A stretch of DNA of 64,000 nucleotides from Shimia sp. SK013 (GCF_001292625.1 NZ_LAJH01000028.1:1-64000); one strand, 5' to 3'; shown: positions 8,012 to 17,513, numbered from the stretch's first letter. Made by a program: numbers and translations. The notes: generated by a model not told the origin, from the letters alone.

Positions 8012-11000
8012 TCACTGTCGGGACACCTGATACCGATTGCCCGCCTCAAGTGCCTGCGGCAAAGGCGTTTCAACGCCATCTGCCCAACGCACCTTGCCGC
8101 TGACAATCCGGCTGGCCTGACCAAGGCCCACATGCACCTCTGGCGCATCAAAGCTCATGAAACCGCCACCCAGTTGCACCTCGCGCGTACGAATGACACC
8201 AAGGTCATCTGTCACCGTCACAAGCGCGCCTATCCCGTCCCGATTGCCACGCATGTCGCTAAGTCCAAGCACCACCGCATTGCCGGTCTGCCCCGCGTTA
8301 ACAAAGGCGATAACCGGCCCGTTCACAGGCTGGCTGATGATGTCCAGATCCCCATCCCCATCCATATCAAAAGCCGTCGCAGCGGCCGTCATAAGGTAGT
8401 CCTCGAGACCGAAGGCGCCTGACGCCTCAGAAAATGTGCCGTCCCCCTTATTGTGGAAAAACAGGTTTGACGGGCTGACTTCGTTGGGCACCCATGTGCC
8501 ATTCACGATGTAAACATCCTGAAAGCCATCGTTGTCGAAATCCGCCACTTTGGTGTCCCAGCTCCAGCCGCCAACCTCTAGGCCACGCGCCGCCGCCGAA
8601 TCCATCAAAGGCCCGCCTGCCGTCTCACTCTCCAACAGCACGTTTGCGCGTTTTATCTGGGGCAAGGCGGCGTCAGCTTCCGCGCTGGTGATCTTGCGCG
8701 GCGGCGCAAAATGCAGCTCGCAATAGCTTTGCGCAACCCATTGGTCCGCCGGGATCAGCCGACACACTTTGGGGTCGCGTTTCTGGATTGCCAGATCCTT
8801 GATCAACATCGCCTTGCACTCGGCGGCTTGCCGACCCAGCAAGGTTTGGCACTTGCTGGCGTAGCTCGGGTTAAAATTGTTGCCCGACTTGTACCACCGT
8901 TTGATCGCCATGTTCTCCTGACAAGTCGCGCGCGCGTCTGCCTGCTCAATCGCGTCGCAGTACTGCGCCAACGGCTGCATCTTGAGCCGATCAGACACCC
9001 CCGATGACCGGCCAGCAATCTGCACCGCATAGACTTCGGGCACACCGTCGTTCATCAAATCCGCCACCTTGATCCCCATCGTGGTGGTTGGCACGTGTTC
9101 GACCAACCCATCCTGAAAGGTGATCGCGTCAAACCCACCATGCCCGTCACCAAGATAGTAATAATCCGGAATCTCGAAATCATTACCAACCAGCAGGTCT
9201 GCATTGCCATCCGCATTGATGTCCGCAAACAGGATCGACAAGGTCTCGCCAGGAATGCCCGGCAAATCAGTGAACCGAGCGCCGGTCAGGACGCCATCAT
9301 CGTTCCACAGAATACGATTGCGCGACTCTTCCCCCGGAATTCGCCGATACCACCCCGCCGCCCAGTTGCCCAAAGCCACATCCAGATCGCCATCCTGATC
9401 CGGATCGCCAAAGCTCAGCGCCAACGCCAAAACCGCGTCTGCGCGGGTTTGTAATGGCGCGGGCTCCGCTGTGCGCAACTGACCTGCGTCATTCTCAATG
9501 ACAAACATTCCGCGCCGATAGGTTGCCACCACCAGCTCACGCCAACCATCATTGTCGACATCCACCAGAACCGCGTTGAACACAGGCATCTCATCCAGCG
9601 GCCCACCCGCCACATCCACGCGACTGAACTGCCCTGCCCCGTCGTTGGCATAGACATAAAGCCCGACTTCGGTTGAGGCGATCACCAGATCAAGGTCTCC
9701 GTCGTTGTCAATGTCCCCTGAACTCAGGCTGCGCCCTTCCCAAAAGGGCGGCCACATGTCCCGCATCGAAAATTCCACCGGTTTGTCGATGCCAATTTTG
9801 GTGGCTTCAAGTCGCACAAACGGCGTATCAGCAGACGCCGATCGGGGCGCGAATGGAGTTGCCGTCACGACCAGGCTACCGTCCGCCTCGCTGGCTGCTG
9901 CTGCCATAAACGGCTGCGTTAATGGTGCCTCTCCCGTAAGAAGCTCAAGCGCCTTGCGGCTTTGATAACTGTGCCAGCCCTGCACAGCAGCACCTGCGAC
10001 AATTCCACTAATCAGCACAGCACCCGCCATCAGATTGGCCGCCCGTAGACCCATGGATTGCGTAACAATGAACCAGGAATAGACCGAAAAGCTGCCCAAT
10101 GTGATCAGCAAAGCCATGGCGTAACCATGTGACAACCCCGCCGCCAACAGCACGCCAACAACCACGACGTCAAAGGCGATCGGCACCGGCAAAAATAGCC
10201 CCACGGCGGCAATCACCACCAAGGCAAGAAACCCATACGGAAGTGTTGTGATCATCTCTCCGGGCAACAGGGTGATCGCCACGGCGCCGAGAAACCCTGC
10301 AAGAAACATCAACGGAACCGTCATGCGCAGGATGAACCAAAGGTTGCGGCCAAAATCTCGTATCACGCCCGCGACCGCCAGTCCTAACCCCTCAATGGAT
10401 GGCTGACCCAGCTCTTGTGCGCTCCACCCCTGCGGTGCCGGAACGTCCGGCGAGGGCGCGCGGGTCTCATCTGGCAAAAGCCGCGCCACAAGGGGAACAG
10501 CAATCAGAATGATGAACAACGACACGGCGATTTTCACGACCACCAAATAAAACGGCAAAAGTGATATCGCCAACGTCAGCACAACCACGTTCAATGTAGG
10601 CGAAGCAATCATCGCCGCCAGAGTGGTTTCCGCACGCAACCCGCCCGCATGCATGCCCCGCGCAATCGGCGCCGCACAGTTCACGCACACCCCAAGAGGC
10701 GTCCCAATCACCAAACCCAACGCGGCATTGGCAAAGCCCCCGCGAAAACCGCGCTGCGTGACATATCCCATCAGGGTCAGAAAAGTTGCCGCAAACAACA
10801 CGCCAAACGTCATGCCCTTTTTGTTGGTGTTCAACCAATTCAGGGTGGAATACCCGATCTTCTCAACCGTGCTCATGGCCGCATCAATTGGAACCACAGC
10901 ATCAAAACTGAGAGGATCCTCCAATTGGATCGCCCCTGACATCATCGCCTTTTCATCCAGAGCTGGATAACGCGATCCCGTCCAGAACAAGACCGCAAGG

Positions 11001-11065
11001 ACAACAATCATCAGTACCGCGATGGAGAAACGTTTTTGGCGCGACGGATCAATAGATTTTATCAT
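8012..11065 (-). CDS. Fusion of ArsP/DUF318-like permease with VCBS (FG-GAP) repeats and UnbV domain
   Basis: A 1017-residue membrane protein. Residues ~10-370 form a polytopic permease with about ten hydrophobic segments; GVCVNCAAPIARGMHAGGL (125-143) followed by ASPTLNVVVLT matches the paired-Cys/Pro signature of the predicted permease family that includes ArsP. The rest should be periplasmic: DxDxDGxxD calcium-type motifs of FG-GAP/VCBS repeats at 451, 502, 554, 615, 842 and 900 predict a beta-propeller, and ~925-1013 is an ASPIC/UnbV domain (GNRDGIGALVTV). Between propeller blades lies a helical insert (about 700-785) with six cysteines. The substrate is unknown. An unbroken frame, a natural start and a terminator at the end argue against an assembly artefact. 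The halves are each recognisable; their combined function is not. Confidence 0.85.
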   Translation of the reverse strand: MIKSIDPSRQKRFSIAVLMIVVLAVLFWTGSRYPALDEKAMMSGAIQLEDPLSFDAVVPIDAAMSTVEKIGYSTLNWLNTNKKGMTFGVLFAATFLTLMGYVTQRGFRGGFANAALGLVIGTPLGVCVNCAAPIARGMHAGGLRAETTLAAMIASPTLNVVVLTLAISLLPFYLVVVKIAVSLFIILIAVPLVARLLPDETRAPSPDVPAPQGWSAQELGQPSIEGLGLAVAGVIRDFGRNLWFILRMTVPLMFLAGFLGAVAITLLPGEMITTLPYGFLALVVIAAVGLFLPVPIAFDVVVVGVLLAAGLSHGYAMALLITLGSFSVYSWFIVTQSMGLRAANLMAGAVLISGIVAGAAVQGWHSYQSRKALELLTGEAPLTQPFMAAAASEADGSLVVTATPFAPRSASADTPFVRLEATKIGIDKPVEFSMRDMWPPFWEGRSLSSGDIDNDGDLDLVIASTEVGLYVYANDGAGQFSRVDVAGGPLDEMPVFNAVLVDVDNDGWRELVVATYRRGMFVIENDAGQLRTAEPAPLQTRADAVLALALSFGDPDQDGDLDVALGNWAAGWYRRIPGEESRNRILWNDDGVLTGARFTDLPGIPGETLSILFADINADGNADLLVGNDFEIPDYYYLGDGHGGFDAITFQDGLVEHVPTTTMGIKVADLMNDGVPEVYAVQIAGRSSGVSDRLKMQPLAQYCDAIEQADARATCQENMAIKRWYKSGNNFNPSYASKCQTLLGRQAAECKAMLIKDLAIQKRDPKVCRLIPADQWVAQSYCELHFAPPRKITSAEADAALPQIKRANVLLESETAGGPLMDSAAARGLEVGGWSWDTKVADFDNDGFQDVYIVNGTWVPNEVSPSNLFFHNKGDGTFSEASGAFGLEDYLMTAAATAFDMDGDGDLDIISQPVNGPVIAFVNAGQTGNAVVLGLSDMRGNRDGIGALVTVTDDLGVIRTREVQLGGGFMSFDAPEVHVGLGQASRIVSGKVRWADGVETPLPQALEAGNRYQVSRQ

Positions 11066-11207
11066 TTGTTCATTTTGTCTTTTCGCCCACTTCGCGGCAA
11101 GCGCCTAACGGTTCACAGATAGAAACTATTGTACTATCACCATATCTGGGAGAAGCAGGCGAAATGATTGATCTGTAGCCCTGGTAAAGAGTGGGGGATC
11201 ACGCTCG

Positions 11208-11966
11208 ATGGTGAACGCGGGGCCTGACCCAAAAGTTGATTTTGTTGTTGCTGGAGCCCAGAAGTCGGGTACCCGGGCCCTTAGCTCATTCCTGTTTCAG
11301 CACCCCGAGATCGGCCTTGTCAAACCGCCCCGCAGGGAAGCCCATTTCTTCGACCAAGACAAACCACGGTCCCGCGATGGTGACTTCAACGAGTATCACG
11401 AATTGTTCTCTGAGGACTCCCTGAACCGAGTGGCCGGAGATGTGACACCAATATACGTTTTCAATCCCGCCGTTTGGCCGCGAGTCAAAGCCTACAATCG
11501 CGACATGAAGGTGATTGTGCTGTTACGCGACCCCGTTGAACGCGCCTATTCACAATGGGCTATGGAATTTCAAAAAGCCAAGGAACACCGCAATTTCGGC
11601 AGTGCGCTCCTAAATGAAGCTCGGCTTTTTCTGAGTGGACACCGGCACTCTCCAGTTTTCAGCTACATGCAACGCGGGTTCTATTCCGGCCAAATTAAAC
11701 GTCTCTACAAGCACTTTCCACCAGATCAGTGTCTCATTCTGAAGTCAGACGACCTGCGAAATCGCCACGACACCACACTAAAGACAATTTACAGGTTTCT
11801 TGGCGTCACCGAAATCACACCGCCCGAACAAAAATCCGTCCACACCCGCAAATACGACCCAATGCCAAAACTGCTCGCGACCCTATTGCGGGGACTGTTT
11901 ACTCCTGACATCCGCCGTCTGGAAAAGCTGCTGGATTGGAACTGTAAGGACTGGCGATTGCTCTAA
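11208..11966 (+). CDS. PAPS-dependent sulfotransferase domain protein
   Basis: A 252-residue cytoplasmic sulfotransferase. The 5'-phosphosulfate loop AGAQKSGTRAL is at residues 15-25 and the 3'-phosphate site LLRDPVERAYSQW at 105-117, and the C-terminal part with YMQRGFYSGQIKRL and a conserved KSDDL is intact. Family members move sulfate from PAPS to hydroxyl or amino groups of carbohydrates or other acceptors; the acceptor cannot be predicted. A GGGGGATC stretch acts as ribosome-binding site. It is transcribed divergently from the permease fusion and ends in a bidirectional hairpin. It resembles the sulfotransferase at 39.6 kb, which lacks the middle part that is present here. Confidence 0.88.
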   Translation: MVNAGPDPKVDFVVAGAQKSGTRALSSFLFQHPEIGLVKPPRREAHFFDQDKPRSRDGDFNEYHELFSEDSLNRVAGDVTPIYVFNPAVWPRVKAYNRDMKVIVLLRDPVERAYSQWAMEFQKAKEHRNFGSALLNEARLFLSGHRHSPVFSYMQRGFYSGQIKRLYKHFPPDQCLILKSDDLRNRHDTTLKTIYRFLGVTEITPPEQKSVHTRKYDPMPKLLATLLRGLFTPDIRRLEKLLDWNCKDWRLL

Positions 11967-11981
11967 GCCCAGCCAACAAAA

Positions 11982-12015
11982 AAGGCACTGCGCAATCAAC
12001 GCAATGCCTTCTTTG
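11982..12015. terminator. Bidirectional terminator
   Basis: AAGGCACTGCG (11982-11992) pairs with CGCAATGCCTT (12000-12010) with one G-T pair. It is flanked by an A-run on the left and CTTTGTTGCTT on the right. It lies between the convergent sulfotransferase and tail-fibre-like genes. Confidence 0.8.
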
Positions 12016-12040
12016 TTGCTTAACTTAAGCTAGGTAAACG

Positions 12041-13180
12041 TTATTCCACCGCTTCCAGAAGGCGCTCAATCTCTGCCTGTTGGGACAAGGTATAAAGCGT
12101 TAGCTCTTCAACCTTGCGCAGCAGCGTCAACTGCATGTCGTTCATGTTCAAACCATTCGTGTTGATCTCGGACGCCGAAGGCACATCTGGCAGGTGACCA
12201 TTCTCATCGATAAACGCCTGCACCTGGCTCAGGCTACGCAGGTCATAGTCATCTTCGAAAACATAGTCTGGTACGGTCAAGCCAGTGCCGTTGATGGTCA
12301 GGCCGGCGCCATTGAACACGGCATATTTGTCCGCTGCATAGGACGGACCCGCAATTGTGACTTCGCTGTCTCCAAAATTGATCTGCGAAACAGGCGAGCC
12401 ACCTGACGTCCCGATAAACCGGCGGTTGCTCGCAAGTGTGGTCTCCATTCGCACCTGAACCGCTCCGGCTGCGGTGTTTTCAAGCAGAATCTGCTGCGCA
12501 TCAGCCTGCGACGTGCTCCTGATATGCAAATCCCGGCCCGGCGCATCGGTACCAATACCAATGTCGCCGTTGGCAGCAATGAACAGGGAATCTGTCGGCG
12601 CACCAGGCTTGGCGCGGAAGACCAGCTTCGATCCGTTGGTCACATCGCGGATAAAGAAGTTCGTCTCGTTTGCGGCAACATCATAAGTCTGTGGCGTAAA
12701 GCCATCCGACCCGTCCTGCTCAAGACGCAGGGTCGGGGTGTTGCCTTCGACCACGTGGATATCAACCACCGGGTTGATAGTACTAATACCAATGTCGCCA
12801 TCAGCCTCAACCACCAGAGCGTTACTCGGTGCGCCCGCTTCGACGCGGAACGGAATGCGACCGGCGGTGCTGTCTTCAATTGCAAGATAATTCGCCCCGC
12901 CGTTGGAGGAATCGTTCGCAATCAACCGCCAATCATTGTTCGGGAAACTGGCTGAACTTGACGTGTCATCAAAATTCAGCCGCGTGTTGTTCTCTTTCAT
13001 GCGAATGGTGTCAAACCCAAAGCTTTCACCGTTTACACAATCGTTGCCAACACAAAGGCTAAATTGGATGATCACATCATCAACGTGCACAATGTCGGCG
13101 CTCGCCACGCCGGCCATCATACACAGCGCCGAGGCGCTGCCCGCAAGTGCTCTGAATCTATTGATCTTAAAGTTTTTCAT
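12041..13180 (-). CDS. Secreted tail-fibre-like protein with degenerate intramolecular-chaperone C-terminus
   Basis: A 379-residue protein with a clear signal peptide (ALAGSASALCMMAGVASA, ending near residue 28). The body holds repeated short fibre modules of the type NALVVEADGDIGIST and DSLFIAANGDIGIGT, each followed by a hydrophobic HI strand, as in phage and bacterial fibre proteins. The C-terminal ~75 residues (VFEDDYDLRSLSQVQAFI, then ENGHLPDVPSA, then a coiled coil) match the bacterial cousins of the endosialidase-type (S74) chaperone, but I do not see the Ser-Lys autocleavage dyad clearly. A GGGAG site precedes the ATG. It is probably a cell-surface or secreted trimeric fibre. It is the downstream partner of the small secreted protein at 13242-13673, 61 bases away. 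Confidence 0.8.
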   Translation of the reverse strand: MKNFKINRFRALAGSASALCMMAGVASADIVHVDDVIIQFSLCVGNDCVNGESFGFDTIRMKENNTRLNFDDTSSSASFPNNDWRLIANDSSNGGANYLAIEDSTAGRIPFRVEAGAPSNALVVEADGDIGISTINPVVDIHVVEGNTPTLRLEQDGSDGFTPQTYDVAANETNFFIRDVTNGSKLVFRAKPGAPTDSLFIAANGDIGIGTDAPGRDLHIRSTSQADAQQILLENTAAGAVQVRMETTLASNRRFIGTSGGSPVSQINFGDSEVTIAGPSYAADKYAVFNGAGLTINGTGLTVPDYVFEDDYDLRSLSQVQAFIDENGHLPDVPSASEINTNGLNMNDMQLTLLRKVEELTLYTLSQQAEIERLLEAVE

Positions 13181-13203
13181 GCTTCAATCTCCCTGAAAAA
13201 GTG

Positions 13204-13228
13204 CTCGGAGCGTTTCTCCGAATGTTTT
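13204..13228 (-). terminator. Weak terminator between two secreted-protein genes
   Basis: TCGGAG (13205-13210) pairs with CTCCGA (13216-13221). Read leftward the stem is followed by GCACTTTTT. It would end the small secreted-protein transcript, at least in part, before the fibre gene. Confidence 0.5.
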
Positions 13229-13241
13229 TTGATTTGGTATT

Positions 13242-13673
13242 CTAGTTGTTGTCGTCTTCTTTGATGTCTTCCGGGACAACGATCACCCCGCGTGACACCA
13301 CGAAATGCCCGCTGTCGTGATAGGACTTTGCCACCGAATCACTGGCCGCATCGCCGCGACCGTTGTCGATCACATTGACAATTTTTTCTCGCTCGGACGT
13401 CGCTGCGCTCAGCTCGAAGTGATACACGCCATCCACGACATCTCGACCCGGCAATTGGTAAACCGGCGTGCCCGCAGGTTGATACAATTCAACCATTTTG
13501 CCGTCGGGTGAAAAAACTTTGAGAGTGGCACTTGTCATGTCACCCCAGTTTTCAAACCATAAGGCATTGGAATTGTGTTGTTTTACCGGCTCAGACGCGA
13601 AGACGCCGCCGCCCGAAACAGCCGCGCAAAAAGCCACGCTTAATGCCAAAAGTTTCACAGAGGTTCGAGCCAT
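13242..13673 (-). CDS. Small secreted protein of unknown function
   Basis: A 143-residue protein with a signal peptide (LLALSVAFCAAVSGGGVFAS, cleavage near residue 27). The mature part is beta-rich, with ATLKVFSPDGKMVELYQPAG and VVDGVYHFEL followed by a sensitive acidic tail (EDIKEDDNN). No catalytic motif is visible. The ATG has an AGGA site eight bases upstream. It lies immediately upstream of, and in the same direction as, the fibre-like protein at 12041-13180. I do not recognise the family; the pair may act together on the cell surface, which is inference from adjacency only. Confidence 0.75.
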   Translation of the reverse strand: MARTSVKLLALSVAFCAAVSGGGVFASEPVKQHNSNALWFENWGDMTSATLKVFSPDGKMVELYQPAGTPVYQLPGRDVVDGVYHFELSAATSEREKIVNVIDNGRGDAASDSVAKSYHDSGHFVVSRGVIVVPEDIKEDDNN

Positions 13674-13823
13674 CCAAATGTCCTTACAAGTCGCGCCAGC
13701 TTTGGCAGGCCGTGAAATCTGAAGCGACGCAAAAATTGCCCAGCCTGCTTAGCCAGACACTAACGGGTACAAGGTGCAATATTAACCCATTTTTAACCAA
13801 TTTTGCAACTTTTTGCCCCTGCG

Positions 13824-14990
13824 TCACCTTTGGTCGATCCCGGGCCAGCGCGCGGCAGCAGCGGTTTGCGCGTCAAACAATTGCGACGGGGACAATTCAA
13901 GACCCAGACCAGCCGCCAATTCACCGGCTTCCGGCATGCCCCCAGCCATCGCCAACGTGACCCACATTTGCCCCAAAACATAATCCTGCAAAACACCCCG
14001 CCCCAGAAAATGCAGACGTGCGAGATTGACCATCGACGGCACATGGCCTTTTTCTGCAGCTTTGGTAAACCAGCGCGCAGCGGCGGTCATATTGCCATCT
14101 TCCATCAACAGCCAACCAGCCAGAAACTGTGCCACCGGATCCCCCGCCTCAGCTTGCACCAAAAGATCTGGCAGCAGTGCTGCACGCGTTTGAGTATCTT
14201 CCGGCAGCACCATCAGACGCGGGTCATAGATACCTGCAACACGGCCACCTTCAATGCCGCGCCCGCCACGGCGATACCACATCGCGGCGGTCTCATCGCT
14301 TTGCGGCACACCAAACCCGTTGTCATAAAGCACGCCTAGGTTGGTCATCGCTTGCTTCAAACCCTGCTCCGCCGCCGCAGTAAAAAGCTCTGCCGCTTTG
14401 GCATAGTCCTGCGTAACCCCATCGCCCCGCACATACAGCAAACCCAGATTATTAAGAGCCCGCGCATGGCCGGACTCCGCAGGCCACTCATACAATTTCC
14501 GCGCCCGCGCAAAATCCTGCGCAACGCCATTGCCATGCTGATATAACACCGCAAGGTTGACGGCTGCATCGGTGTTGCCAGACTCCGCCGCCTGCAAATA
14601 CAAAGCCGCGGCTTCTTCCGCCTGACCCGTTGCCTCCAACGCTTTTGCCAGATCAAAAACAAAGCCCGCGTCGCCACTTTCTGCCGCCGCCCGCAACCAC
14701 GCTATGGCGTCTTCCGCTTTGCTTTCCCCACCCCGCGCCAATCCGGAAAACAGGTATTTCCCCATCTGATTTTGCGCCCCGGCGTGACCCATTTCGGCCG
14801 CTTGCAGATAAAGCTCCGCGGCCCGACCATGGTTTTGCGGCACCTCGATGCCTTCGTGAAACCGGTTGGCGTCGCTAAAAGCCGCTTCGGCTTGCGTGGT
14901 GTCCTGTGCCAACACCGCCACCCCGCCCAGCGCCAACCCCAAGCTAAGGAAAATCCCGCTCCAGCTACGCCGCAAAAGCCGCAGCGTCAT
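13824..14990 (-). CDS. Secreted Sel1-repeat (TPR-like) protein, short paralogue
   Basis: A 388-residue protein with an N-terminal signal peptide (Arg-rich start, then IFLSLGLALGGVAVLAQ). About seven Sel1 repeats follow, each with the AxxLYxxAAExGxxxAxxNLGxLYxxGxGV pattern that builds an alpha-solenoid. Sel1 proteins act as protein-interaction scaffolds, many of them in the envelope. The start ATG overlaps the stop of the upstream Sel1 gene as ATGA, so the two are translationally coupled. The C-terminal ~50 residues (LGQMWVTLAMAGG, then LSPSQLFDAQ) are related to the C-terminus of that neighbour, which suggests a duplication. Target unknown. Confidence 0.88.
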   Translation of the reverse strand: MTLRLLRRSWSGIFLSLGLALGGVAVLAQDTTQAEAAFSDANRFHEGIEVPQNHGRAAELYLQAAEMGHAGAQNQMGKYLFSGLARGGESKAEDAIAWLRAAAESGDAGFVFDLAKALEATGQAEEAAALYLQAAESGNTDAAVNLAVLYQHGNGVAQDFARARKLYEWPAESGHARALNNLGLLYVRGDGVTQDYAKAAELFTAAAEQGLKQAMTNLGVLYDNGFGVPQSDETAAMWYRRGGRGIEGGRVAGIYDPRLMVLPEDTQTRAALLPDLLVQAEAGDPVAQFLAGWLLMEDGNMTAAARWFTKAAEKGHVPSMVNLARLHFLGRGVLQDYVLGQMWVTLAMAGGMPEAGELAAGLGLELSPSQLFDAQTAAAARWPGIDQR

Positions 14991-16522
14991 TGATCCGAAC
15001 CTCTTACGGGGTTCTCCGGCTGAAACGCACGCGCCGCCGCCTGCGCGGCCTGAATTTGCTCTGGCGTCATCAAATCGGTCAACACATCACGGCTTTGGCC
15101 GGCCTGGCGATGTCCCTGCGCCGCAGACAAGTTCAACCACATATGTGCCGCCTCGAAATCCTGCGCCACGCCCACGCCGGTGCTAAAGGCTTCTCCCAGC
15201 TGAAACTGCGCCACAGCATTGCCCTGACGCGCGGCTTTCGTAATCAGCGCCACACCTTCATCGGCACGCGCCGCATCATTCAGCAACAGCGCGCCAAGGG
15301 CTGTCGTTGCCGGACCAACGCCAGCCTCAGAAGCCCGCTCCAACCATTTCAATGCAGCCTCGTCGCCATCCATCGCAGCGGCTGCCACCACCGCGACCAT
15401 GTCATGGGGCGTCGTCAGCCCATCCAGGTCACCACCAACCGCCAGGCGCACCAAAGCGGCCTGCGAAGGCACATGCCCCTCTTGAGCAGCTGTCTGATAC
15501 AAGCCCACGGCACGGCTCAGATCGGCCTCTACCCCGCGTCCTGCCTCCAAAAAGGCCGCCTGCATGCCAATCGCGCGCAACAAGCCGGTGTCCGCGGCGC
15601 TTTCAAAATACGACATTGCCTTGGCATCGTCGCGCTCAACAATCCGACCGGTCCCATAAAGCACCCCCAGATTATACAACGCTCCCGGCTCACCGCCTTC
15701 CGCAGCCTTGGTCAACCACATCAGGGCAGCGTCATTGTCTTGATACACACCCTCACCCTGAAGGTATTTCGTGCCAATAATGCGCATCGACAGGATGTGT
15801 CCGCCTTCGGCTGCACGCCGATACCAATTCAGCGCCTCATTGCGGTTCTGACTGGCGCCTTTGCCGGTTTCCAGCGCGTTGGCGAGGAAAAACTGCGCAT
15901 CAACATGCCCGTCACCTGCAGACCGCTCTAGCCAATGCAAAGCTTTTTCCGTGTCCAATTCCGTGCCTGCGCCGCGCGAATACGCTCTGCTCAGGGAATA
16001 CGCGGCCTCGACATGTCCCAGTTCTGCTGCGGCGCGATACCAGACAAAGGCATCCCGTTCGCTCTGGGCAACGCCGTCACCAGCCTCATAAAGCAACGCC
16101 AGATAATACTGTGCTTCCTGATCTCCCCGGGTGGCGCTGTCCTGCAACAGCTTCGCGGCGCGTTCCGGATCGCGCTCCACGTCACCACCGCTCAAAAAGA
16201 CGCGCGCCAGCAAAGTGTTGGCAGGTGTATAATCTGCCTCAACCGCGCGCTCCAACCAGATGGCAGCCTCCGGCGCATCCACGGGTCCGGCTCGCGGATC
16301 CAAAAGAATACGGGCATAGCGATACATCACATTGCCAGCCGGTTCCGTTTCCGCCAAATGCTTTAGCCCTTCCCGCGCGGCGACAAAATCCTGACTGCGA
16401 TACGCGGCTTCAACCTCCTCCATCGACGCCGGCACCGGCGTGGAGTCTGCGGTTTCTTGGGCCATGGCTCCGCTTGAAATCAAAGCGGTTACGGCGATTG
16501 CAAAAGCAAAAATGCGGGTCAT
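14987..16522 (-). CDS. Secreted Sel1-repeat (TPR-like) protein, long paralogue
   Basis: A 511-residue protein starting at the ATG at 16522, which has an AGAGG site and begins a clean signal peptide (MTRIFAFAIAVTALISSGAMA). The frame extends 34 codons further upstream, but that would bury the signal. About eleven Sel1 repeats follow, for example DGVAQSERDAFVWYRAAAEL. The C-terminal block AAHMWLNLSAAQG, then LMTPEQIQAAQ mirrors the downstream paralogue. The gene lies 105 bases from the divergent end of the prepilin peptidase gene and points the same way. Export by Sec is likely; whether it then stays periplasmic or leaves by the adjacent type II system cannot be told. Confidence 0.88.
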   Translation of the reverse strand: MTRIFAFAIAVTALISSGAMAQETADSTPVPASMEEVEAAYRSQDFVAAREGLKHLAETEPAGNVMYRYARILLDPRAGPVDAPEAAIWLERAVEADYTPANTLLARVFLSGGDVERDPERAAKLLQDSATRGDQEAQYYLALLYEAGDGVAQSERDAFVWYRAAAELGHVEAAYSLSRAYSRGAGTELDTEKALHWLERSAGDGHVDAQFFLANALETGKGASQNRNEALNWYRRAAEGGHILSMRIIGTKYLQGEGVYQDNDAALMWLTKAAEGGEPGALYNLGVLYGTGRIVERDDAKAMSYFESAADTGLLRAIGMQAAFLEAGRGVEADLSRAVGLYQTAAQEGHVPSQAALVRLAVGGDLDGLTTPHDMVAVVAAAAMDGDEAALKWLERASEAGVGPATTALGALLLNDAARADEGVALITKAARQGNAVAQFQLGEAFSTGVGVAQDFEAAHMWLNLSAAQGHRQAGQSRDVLTDLMTPEQIQAAQAAARAFQPENPVRGSDQ

Positions 16523-16627
16523 TAAACCTCTAAGTCCATTGTAAAAAAACCGTCCACCATCCTCTGGCGCGTCTGTCCGGAGAATGCCTTCAGCCATTGC
16601 CCGCGTCCAGAACAGATTGCGCAAGCA

Positions 16628-17413
16628 TCAAAGCGCCAACATCCGCGCCAGCCACAACAATCCTCCCGCCAACGCCAAAGCAGCACCAAACGGCAAGGCA
16701 GTGGTCGCAACAAGCGACCGCCCCGTCGCTCGCGCCGCACCTGCTCCGGCAAGTGCCAAAAGCGCAGCGATCAGTACCAACAGCGGTAAATCTATCGGTC
16801 CCGAAAGCGCGCCGAGTCCCGCCATTAGCTTGACGTCGCCCAACCCCAGCCCTTCGCGCCCTCTCACCCGCCAATACGCCCAGCGCAGGATCGCAAAGCT
16901 CAGCACGCCAAGCCCCGCCCCCAACAACGCTTGCAAAGGATCGCCTGATGGCACCAGCAGCGCACGCAACAAAGCCACGCCCAACAATGCGCCAGTCAAC
17001 ACATCCGGCAGCCGCATCCACCGCAGGTCTGCCGCAAACAACGCTAGCAGCACCCACAACAGCGCCACATCCACCACCAACACCGAAACAGGCCACCCAT
17101 ACGGCCAAAGCGCGACACCCAAACCCGCCAAGCCCAGCGCCGCCACTTCCATCGCAAGCAACCACTGCGGCACCTTGGCGCCACAGTGCCGGCATCGCCC
17201 ACGATTGACGACAAACGACGCCACAGGCACCAAATCTCGCCACGTCAGCGCCTTTTCGCAGCTTCGACACCGTGACCGCGCCATCATCACGTCTTCGCCG
17301 CGCGGCAGGCGATCTACCAAAACCGCGAGAAAAGACCCCACCGCAGGCGACAAGACAATCAGCAACACGGCGATCGTAATTTCATCAATCAAGGTGGCAT
17401 CTGTCTGAAACAT
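16628..17413 (-). CDS. gspO: Prepilin peptidase / N-methyltransferase (type II secretion)
   Basis: A 261-residue inner-membrane aspartic protease that cleaves the leader of pseudopilins and methylates the new N-terminus. The cytoplasmic zinc-type cysteine pairs CRSC (49-52) and CRHC (74-77) mark the full-length, methylating form. The catalytic aspartates are D129 in FAADLRWM and D193 in the GLGD box. About seven or eight membrane segments are present. It is transcribed away from gspG, with 100 bases between their starts, and is the natural processing enzyme for the five pseudopilins encoded next door. A PilD serving type IV pili as well is possible. Confidence 0.93.
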   Translation of the reverse strand: MFQTDATLIDEITIAVLLIVLSPAVGSFLAVLVDRLPRGEDVMMARSRCRSCEKALTWRDLVPVASFVVNRGRCRHCGAKVPQWLLAMEVAALGLAGLGVALWPYGWPVSVLVVDVALLWVLLALFAADLRWMRLPDVLTGALLGVALLRALLVPSGDPLQALLGAGLGVLSFAILRWAYWRVRGREGLGLGDVKLMAGLGALSGPIDLPLLVLIAALLALAGAGAARATGRSLVATTALPFGAALALAGGLLWLARMLAL

Positions 17414-17513
17414 AGCGAAGTTCTACGCACCAAGCACACGTTTGCCAATTGCCAGCATGCCGTGCCCCCGCCTATGATGCCGCCAACACCCGGTGGGACG
17501 AGTAGGGCAGACC

